From assembly GCA_038230775.1 (NCBI GenBank), contig JBBRMQ010000159.1:1-10180 (forward strand): a stretch of DNA of 10,180 nucleotides. The letters run 5' to 3'. The number at the start of each line of letters is the position of its first letter. The first letter of the stretch is position 1. Below the pieces are notes generated by a model. That model had not been told where the DNA came from and ran no database searches. It was given only the letters and a program-made list of their open reading frames with translations. Positions 1-4,418 of this stretch are shown here, one piece after another. This DNA comes from JBBRMQ01 sp038230775 (GTDB taxonomy: Bacteria > Acidobacteriota > Thermoanaerobaculia > Gp7-AA8). The translations under genes were made by a program, and so were the position numbers.

Positions 1-4
1 ACCC

Positions 5-1282
5 ATGCTTAAGACCCTCATGCTCACAGTCACGTTCCTCGCCGCTGCAAACGCGCACGCCTTCTGCGGCTTCTATGTCGCCAAAGGCGACGCGAAGATC
101 TTCAACAAGGCCTCGCAGGTGATCATCGCCCGCGACGGCGATCGCACCATCATGACCATGGCGAACGACTTCCGCGGCGAGCCGCGCGACTTCGCGATGG
201 TGATCCCGGTACCGACGCTCATCACCCGCGGGCAGATTCACGTCGCCGACAAGACAGTCATCGATCACATCGACGCGTACTCGGCGCCGCGGCTGGTCGA
301 GTATTTCGATCCCGATCCGTGCCGCGTGGTCTACGAGGAGCGTGCGATGGCACAGAACGGCGCGATGTCCGCTCCTGCCGCCCGCGACGAATTGCGCAAG
401 AAGAGCCTCGGCGTTACGATCGAGGCCCGCTACACCGTCGGCGAGTACGACATCCTCATCCTGTCGGCAACGCAGAGCAACGGTCTCGAGACCTGGCTGC
501 GCCAGAACGGCTACACCATCCCGCGCGGCGCATCCGAGGTGCTCGCCAGCTACATCCGGCAGAACATGAAGTTCTTCGTGGCGAAGGTGAACGTCACTGA
601 ACAGCAGAAGCTCGGGTTCAGCTACCTGCGTCCGCTGCAGGTCGCTTACGAATCCCCTAAGTTCATGCTCCCCATCCGCCTTGGCACCGTGAACGCGAGC
701 GGAACGCAGGAGCTCTTCATCTACACACTGACCCGCAAGGGACGCGTGGAAACGACAAACTATCGGACCGTAAAGCTTCCGAGCGACGTCGACGTGCCGC
801 TCTACGTGCGCGAAGACTTCGCGCCGTTCTACAAGGCGCTTTTCAACGAGCAGGTGCACAAGGACGACATGACGACCGTGTTCGTCGAATACGCGTGGGA
901 CACGAACTGGTGCGACCCGTGCGCCGCCGAGCCGCCCTCGCATGATGAGCTGAAACAACTGGGCGTGTTCTGGACCGAAGGCACGACGTTCATCACGCGC
1001 CTTCACGTCCGCTACGATCGCGAGCACTTCCCGGAGGATCTCGTGTTCCAGGAGACGAACGATCGTCAGAATTTCCAGGCGCGATACGTCCTCCATCATC
1101 CCTGGACCGGCGCGTCGCAATGCGAGGCGGCGAGCAATTACCGCCACGAGCTGCGCATGCGCCAGGAGAAGGAAGCGCGCAACCTCGCGTCTCTCACCGG
1201 ATGGAATGTCGGCGACGTGAAGAAGCGCATGAACCTCGTTTCCGAAAACGGTGAGAAGAAATGGTGGGAGTCGATCTGGTAA
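5..1282 (+). CDS. Exported DUF2330 family protein
   Basis: This 425-residue protein has an N-terminal signal peptide: a hydrophobic stretch at about residues 4-18 and a likely cleavage after A19 (AHA|FCGF), so it should be exported to the periplasm or cell surface. The mature start 'CGFYVAKGDA', the 'FAMVIPVP' segment (63-70) and the 'SAPRLVEYFDPDPC' segment (93-106) are recognisable as DUF2330, a family of unknown biochemical function found in myxobacteria, Acidobacteria and similar groups. It has five cysteines: C21, C106, the CDPC pair C303/C306, and C373. The C-x-x-C and the other cysteines could form disulfides or bind a metal, but no catalytic signature is visible. The C-terminus is charged and ends in a Trp-rich tail. 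ATG at 5 is chosen because it begins the signal peptide; only 4 nt of upstream sequence are available, so no RBS can be judged. The methyltransferase follows 10 nt downstream, probably co-transcribed. Confidence 0.85.
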   Translation: MLKTLMLTVTFLAAANAHAFCGFYVAKGDAKIFNKASQVIIARDGDRTIMTMANDFRGEPRDFAMVIPVPTLITRGQIHVADKTVIDHIDAYSAPRLVEYFDPDPCRVVYEERAMAQNGAMSAPAARDELRKKSLGVTIEARYTVGEYDILILSATQSNGLETWLRQNGYTIPRGASEVLASYIRQNMKFFVAKVNVTEQQKLGFSYLRPLQVAYESPKFMLPIRLGTVNASGTQELFIYTLTRKGRVETTNYRTVKLPSDVDVPLYVREDFAPFYKALFNEQVHKDDMTTVFVEYAWDTNWCDPCAAEPPSHDELKQLGVFWTEGTTFITRLHVRYDREHFPEDLVFQETNDRQNFQARYVLHHPWTGASQCEAASNYRHELRMRQEKEARNLASLTGWNVGDVKKRMNLVSENGEKKWWESIW

Positions 1283-1292
1283 AAGTACGCGG

Positions 1293-2150
1293 ATGAGCGA
1301 GCCCGTCATCCGCAACGTTTCCGACACCGCGCGCTGGACCGCCGCGTTCCGCGCGCGCGAGACCGAGAGGCCCGATGCTCTGTTCCGCGATCCGCTGGCG
1401 CGCAAGCTCGCCGGCGATCGCGGCGAGCAGATCGTCGAGAAGGTGAAATTCGGGACGAAGCACACCTGGTCGTGGGTCACGCGCACGGTGCTCATCGATC
1501 GCGCTCTCGAAGCCGAGCTTCGCAACGGCGCGGACACGGTGATCAATCTCGCCGCGGGCCTCGACACAAGGCCCTATCGCATGGATCTCGCGACCACCGT
1601 GCAGTGGATCGAGGTCGATCTGCCGGAGATCACGGCGTACAAGGAAGGGATCCTCGCGGACGACAAGCCGAAGTGCGAGTTGCGGCGCGTGCGGATGGAT
1701 CTTGCTGATCGATCCGCACGCCGGGCGCTGTTCGCGGAGCTCGGCGCGAAGGCAAAGCACGCCGTGATCCTCTCCGAGGGGCTCCTGATCTATCTCGATG
1801 CGCAGGGAGCGGGAGAGCTCGCGGAGGATCTTTCGAGTCAGCGGACGTTCCGTCGCTGGATCATCGATCTGGCGTCGCCGGCGCTGGTCACGATGCTGAA
1901 GAAGAACATGGGAAAGCATCTCGATGAGGCGAAGGCGCCGCTCAAGTTTGGCCCGGCCGAGGGGCCGCCGTTTTTCACGAAGTTCGGCTGGCGCGTGGTG
2001 AGCGTGAGCTCGATGCTTCACGAGGCCGCGAAACTTGGCCGCCTCCCGTTTCTGATGCGCCTCGCCGCGCTGTTTCCAGTGCCGGCAGACGGCGTGGTGT
2101 CGGCGCGGCAGCCATGGTCCGGTATCGTGACGCTGGAGAACGCGAAGTAA
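1293..2150 (+). CDS. Class I SAM-dependent methyltransferase, LCMT/TIGR00027-like
   Basis: This 285-residue protein looks like the leucine carboxyl methyltransferase-like family (PF04072), whose bacterial members are mostly O-methyltransferases of unknown substrate. Visible features in order: the N-terminal 'TARWTAAFRARETERPDALF' region (12-31) followed by 'DPLA'; the SAM-binding motif I 'VINLAAGLDTRPYR' (83-96); the acidic loop 'WIEVDLPE' (105-112), whose acidic residues should contact the SAM ribose; 'MDLAD' (135-139), the adenine-side acidic segment; and 'ILSEGLLIYL' (159-168). The length is normal for the family. No signal peptide or membrane helix is visible, so it is cytoplasmic. An in-frame ATG at 1251 would add 14 residues but overlaps the 3' end of the DUF2330 gene; the ATG at 1293 begins 10 nt after that stop and gives the usual N-terminus. 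There is no good Shine-Dalgarno sequence near it, so it may rely on translation of the gene before it. The substrate cannot be told from sequence. Confidence 0.88.
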   Translation: MSEPVIRNVSDTARWTAAFRARETERPDALFRDPLARKLAGDRGEQIVEKVKFGTKHTWSWVTRTVLIDRALEAELRNGADTVINLAAGLDTRPYRMDLATTVQWIEVDLPEITAYKEGILADDKPKCELRRVRMDLADRSARRALFAELGAKAKHAVILSEGLLIYLDAQGAGELAEDLSSQRTFRRWIIDLASPALVTMLKKNMGKHLDEAKAPLKFGPAEGPPFFTKFGWRVVSVSSMLHEAAKLGRLPFLMRLAALFPVPADGVVSARQPWSGIVTLENAK

Positions 2151-2160
2151 ATCGCAACGA

Positions 2161-2263
2161 TGTCATCCCGAGCGTAGCGAGGGACCGGTGTGGGCGGGGG
2201 GCAACATTGCACGCCATTCGCGCCACCCACCCACACCGGTTCCTCGCTACGCTCGGAATGACA
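2161..2263. repeat. Intergenic palindromic repeat, copy 1
   Basis: The arms at 2161-2194 and 2230-2263 are inverted complements over 34 nt with 2 mismatches (32/34), around a 35-nt loop. The outer end reads TGTCATCCCGAGCGTAGCGA on the left, and the right arm ends GCTCGGAATGACA. It begins 10 nt after the methyltransferase stop and ends 7 nt before the stop of the minus-strand remnant, so it fills the convergent junction. As RNA it would fold into a very strong hairpin on either strand and could act as a bidirectional terminator or 3'-end stabiliser, although no T-run follows it. It encodes no transposase. The same element recurs at 7627-7722. Spurious ORF translations of this repeat type ('CHSERSEEP', 'SLATLGMT') are a familiar artefact in many genomes. 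It is a REP/MITE-like element of unknown mechanism. Confidence 0.92.
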
Positions 2264-2270
2264 CCGTCGT

Positions 2271-2384
2271 CTACTGCCGCTTGAAGTACTGCACGGCGCG
2301 CTCGTGCTTCTCCGCAGCCGCACGCGACTTGAACGTTCCGGGGTTCTTGCGCTTGCCGGTCTTCGGATCTCCTATTTGTGCGAA
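2271..2384 (-). pseudogene. Start-less small ORF / gene remnant (…GDPKTGKRKNPGTF…)
   Basis: On the minus strand an open frame runs from just after a TGA (2387-2385) to a TAG (2273-2271). It has no ATG, GTG or TTG. From residue 5 it reads G-D-P-K-T-G-K-R-K-N-P-G-T-F, then a Lys/Arg/Glu-rich helix ending in 'HERAVQYFKRQ'. Third codon positions are almost all G or C over these 33 codons, as in the real genes here, which indicates a coding history. An ATG at 2388 sits 7 nt after AAGGAG (2401-2396), but it is in another frame: removing one base between about 2388 and 2373 would join it to this frame. Alternatively, the ATA at 2375 was once ATG, giving a 34-residue protein. The frame overlaps the last residues of the MFS gene. 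It could be a frameshifted small basic protein, a 3' remnant, or a functional ORF with a rare start. The family was not identified with certainty. Confidence 0.5.
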
Positions 2385-3538
2385 TCATGCAGGAGCTCCT
2401 TCAACCGCATCATGGCGACGATCCCGAGGAACGGGCCCGGCGCGAGGGCGATGAATGCAAAACGCCAACCGACCGCGGCGACGATCAGCGGCATCAAGCG
2501 GATCGACACCGTGGTGATGAGAAAGCCGATGCAGGTCTGCATCGTGAGCGCGGTGCCGAGGTAGCGGGGGTCGCCCAGCTCGGTGACGGAGGCGGAGAAC
2601 TGCGCCGAGTCCGCGACCACGCTCGCGCCCCAGATCGCCGCGACGGCGAGAAGCGCGGCCGGCGGACCACCAAATACGAACCCGACGGCGATGCAGCACG
2701 CCCCGCTGATCGCCATGGCAATCGAGGCAACGATCGAGCGGCCGTAGCGATCGGCGAGAAATCCCGCAGCCACACATCCGATCGCCCCGCTCCCGATCAC
2801 CACAAACGACCCCGCCTCGGCCATCGCGCCGTTGCCGATGCTCGCGCGCAGCATCACGGGCGCCCAGGTCCACATCGCGTACAACTCCCACATGTGGCCG
2901 AAGTAGCCAAAGTTCGCGAGACGCACGCCTCGATTGCGGAACACGTTGGCGACCTGCGCGAAGTCGAACCGCTGTTTCGGCAGCGCGTGCGGACCTTCGT
3001 GCAGCAGCAGCACGATGAGACCTCCTGCGGCCGCGAGCACCGAGATGGCGACGAGATTGATGCGCCAATTGCTCGATCCGATGGCGTTGACGAGATAAGG
3101 CGAGGCCTTCCCCAGTGTGAGCGCGGCGATGAGCGAGCCGAGCGCGATGCCGCGCCCTTCACGAAACCATGTGGCGACGATCTTCATCCCCGGCGGATAC
3201 ACACCGGCGAGACAGACACCGGTCAGGAAGCGAAGCGGAATGGCGATGGACGCGTCGTGAACCGACAGCGCGAGAAACGCATTGATCGCCGCACCCGCGA
3301 ACGCGCAGATTGCGAAGAGATGACGCGGGTTCATGACGTCGGGCAGGTTCGACAACGCACTGGCCAGTGTGCCTGCGACGAACCCGAGCTGCACCGCGAG
3401 GGTGAGCCACGCGGTCGTCGCCTCGCTCAGTTGCCATTCGGCGGCGAGCCGCGGGGCGACGGCCGAAACGCCGAACCAGAGCGACATCGAGAGAAGCTCG
3501 GCGATCGAGAGCAGGCCTAGCGCTTTCCATCGCGACAT
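2372..3538 (-). CDS. MFS transporter
   Basis: This 388-residue, strongly hydrophobic protein has about 12 predicted membrane helices and fits the major facilitator superfamily, a family of secondary transporters in the inner membrane. The clearest signature is 'GFLADRYGRS' (259-268), an A-type loop motif (G-x-L-A-D-R-x-G-R), here in the loop between helices 8 and 9. The equivalent loop 2-3 reads 'NLPDVMNPRH' (64-73) and is degenerate. Helix 4 starts 'RFLTGVCLAGVYPPGMK' (103-119), the usual motif-B position with its Arg. At 388 residues it is at the short end for the family. The substrate cannot be predicted. The ATG at 3538 gives an ordinary cytoplasmic N-terminus 'MSRWKALGLL'. There is no Shine-Dalgarno, but a possible -10 box lies 8 nt upstream, so the transcript may be leaderless. 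The stop codon lies inside the short remnant ORF that follows. Confidence 0.87.
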   Translation of the reverse strand: MSRWKALGLLSIAELLSMSLWFGVSAVAPRLAAEWQLSEATTAWLTLAVQLGFVAGTLASALSNLPDVMNPRHLFAICAFAGAAINAFLALSVHDASIAIPLRFLTGVCLAGVYPPGMKIVATWFREGRGIALGSLIAALTLGKASPYLVNAIGSSNWRINLVAISVLAAAGGLIVLLLHEGPHALPKQRFDFAQVANVFRNRGVRLANFGYFGHMWELYAMWTWAPVMLRASIGNGAMAEAGSFVVIGSGAIGCVAAGFLADRYGRSIVASIAMAISGACCIAVGFVFGGPPAALLAVAAIWGASVVADSAQFSASVTELGDPRYLGTALTMQTCIGFLITTVSIRLMPLIVAAVGWRFAFIALAPGPFLGIVAMMRLKELLHDSHK

Positions 3539-3546
3539 CGGCGCGC

Positions 3547-3552
3547 ATTATG
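3547..3552 (-). promoter_or_regulatory. Candidate -10 box for the MFS gene
   Basis: On the minus strand CATAAT (3552 to 3547) is followed by 8 nt and then the MFS ATG. A start about 7 nt after this box would fall at the ATG, giving a leaderless message, which agrees with the absence of a Shine-Dalgarno sequence. TTCATG lies 15 nt upstream as a poor -35 candidate. This is weak evidence based on one hexamer. Confidence 0.3.
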
Positions 3553-3581
3553 AATCCCAGCAGTCAGCATGAAGAAGCACC

Positions 3582-3601
3582 GGGGCGGCGCCCGTTGCCC
3601 C
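3582..3601 (-). terminator. Possible hairpin after the lipoprotein gene
   Basis: GGGGC and GCCCC (minus strand, 3601-3582) can pair around a 10-nt loop, starting 6 nt past the lipoprotein stop; a tighter GGGC/GCCC pairing is also possible within it. There is no U-run, only a loosely pyrimidine-rich stretch further on. It may slow or end the operon transcript before the MFS gene, but in GC-rich DNA a stem of this size can occur by chance. Confidence 0.25.
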
Positions 3602-3606
3602 AGACG

Positions 3607-4005
3607 CTACGGCTCGATGATGATAACCGGGTCGTTCTCGCGACCGGACGACAGTTCGCGGATCGTGTACTTGAAGCCTTGCGAAGTGGTGACCGTGTCG
3701 GCTTTCGCCCAGTAGTGTGCGCCGTCGCGACCTTTGTTCTTCACCGGCGTGCCGGGTGGAAAAACGATGTCGAGCTGGCCCGTGTCGTCGTTGATGTAGA
3801 AGTGAATCCACTTGCCGCTCTTCAACTCGACCGTGTTGGGGTCCGCGGCGAGGGTCGTGGGATCGATGCACACAATAGGGTGGTTCCTGTCGCTGTTCCC
3901 GTGACCGCCGGCGCAGACGTTGGTCGAAGCACCGGAGTCGGTCTGCGTGGACCCGCAGCCAATGATGGCGAGAGAGAACAACGCTGCCGCGACTCTTCGC
4001 ATCAT
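3607..4005 (-). CDS. Small predicted lipoprotein, paralog of the preceding gene
   Basis: This 132-residue protein begins with a lipoprotein signal peptide: 'MMRRVAAALFSLAIIGC', lipobox I-I-G-C with the lipidated C17. After a linker rich in Ser/Thr/Gly comes a domain of about 100 residues: C31, 'HPIVCIDP' (42-49, C46), 'DPNTVELKSGKWIHFYI' (55-71), and a C-terminal 'NDPVIIIEP' (124-132). This outline matches the neighbouring 4005-4403 protein point for point, so the two come from a duplication. The 'V-x-L-x-S-G-x-x-(I/V)-x-F' pattern suggests a cupredoxin- or Ig-like beta sandwich, but the usual copper ligands are not evident. The start is ATG 4005, which overlaps the upstream stop as TGATG; ATG 4002, with 6 nt spacing from AAGGA (4013-4009), is equally possible. 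TTG 4008 is unlikely. The function is unknown; it is probably anchored in the envelope. Confidence 0.75.
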   Translation of the reverse strand: MMRRVAAALFSLAIIGCGSTQTDSGASTNVCAGGHGNSDRNHPIVCIDPTTLAADPNTVELKSGKWIHFYINDDTGQLDIVFPPGTPVKNKGRDGAHYWAKADTVTTSQGFKYTIRELSSGRENDPVIIIEP

Positions 4006-4403
4006 CAATCCTTGTGCAGATACTTGTGGTGCTTCATGCCGGGGATCGCCGGCTCGATGATGATCACGGGATCCGTGCTCTTGCCTGTCTTCTTGTTCAC
4101 GATATGGTAGTCCCCTCGAGTCTTCGCCTGCACGTCGTCGCCGGTGGCAAACGAGTCATGAAGGAACTCGCGATAGCCGTGGATCAGGCCCGCATCGAAT
4201 TCGATCGACCGTCCCTTGTGTCCGCCGATGAAATGAAATTTCACTTCGTCTCCCGAATACACGCTCACTTCGCCGGGATCGACATGGTTCGTGGCGTCGA
4301 CGCACACCACGGGATTCTTGGGTCCCGGGTCCGGCTTGCATGTCGGATACGCGGGCACACTGATGACCACTGCACAGACGAGGAGCACCGCCGTTCGACG
4401 CAT
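4005..4403 (-). CDS. Small exported protein, paralog of the lipoprotein
   Basis: This 132-residue protein has a Sec signal peptide ('MRRTAVLLVCAVVISVPA', likely cleaved after A18). There is no lipobox: the residue before C10 is Val and C22 lies past the cleavage site. The mature part shows C22, 'NPVVCVD' (30-36, C34), 'DPGEVSVYSGDEVKFHFIG' (42-60), and 'TDPVIIIEP' (110-118). All of these correspond to segments of the next gene's product. It ends with a His/Lys-rich tail 'GMKHHKYLHKD' absent from its paralog, which could bind metal or an acidic surface. C22 and C34 could form a disulfide, as could C31/C46 in the paralog. A beta-sandwich resembling cupredoxins is my inference; no copper site is apparent. 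It starts 15 nt after the kinase stop with a strong RBS and is translationally linked to the lipoprotein gene. No named family was recognised. Confidence 0.75.
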   Translation of the reverse strand: MRRTAVLLVCAVVISVPAYPTCKPDPGPKNPVVCVDATNHVDPGEVSVYSGDEVKFHFIGGHKGRSIEFDAGLIHGYREFLHDSFATGDDVQAKTRGDYHIVNKKTGKSTDPVIIIEPAIPGMKHHKYLHKD

Positions 4404-4409
4404 CACCCA

Positions 4410-4415
4410 CTCCTT
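4410..4415 (-). promoter_or_regulatory. Ribosome binding site of the exported paralog
   Basis: AAGGAG (4415 to 4410) lies 6 nt before ATG 4403 and only 3 nt before the in-frame GTG 4406. This spacing decides for the ATG as the start. It is the strongest Shine-Dalgarno sequence at any annotated start in the window. Confidence 0.7.
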
Positions 4416-4418
4416 CTC

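Noticed and set aside
1194..2021. 275-residue minus-strand open frame opposite the methyltransferase
   Set aside because: Arg-rich with no motif, while the plus strand carries the complete SAM-binding motifs.
2161..2263. CRISPR array from repeated GAGCGTAGCGAGG-type segments
   Set aside because: There are only two inverted copies per site, forming a palindrome; no direct repeats with regular spacers.
1975..2388. 137-residue minus-strand frame from ATG 2388 through repeat copy 1
   Set aside because: After a few codons it is out of frame with the coding-like remnant and then runs through the repeat; kept only as evidence about the remnant's possible original start.
2378..3520. 380-residue plus-strand open frame opposite the MFS gene
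   Set aside because: Extremely rich in Arg, Asp, Glu and His with no domain; it is the antisense of a transporter with clear membrane helices and MFS motif.
3607..4403. Copper-binding cupredoxin function for the two small exported proteins
   Set aside because: The strand pattern resembles cupredoxins, but no His…Cys-x(n)-His-x(n)-Met ligand set is found in either; only a possible fold similarity is kept.
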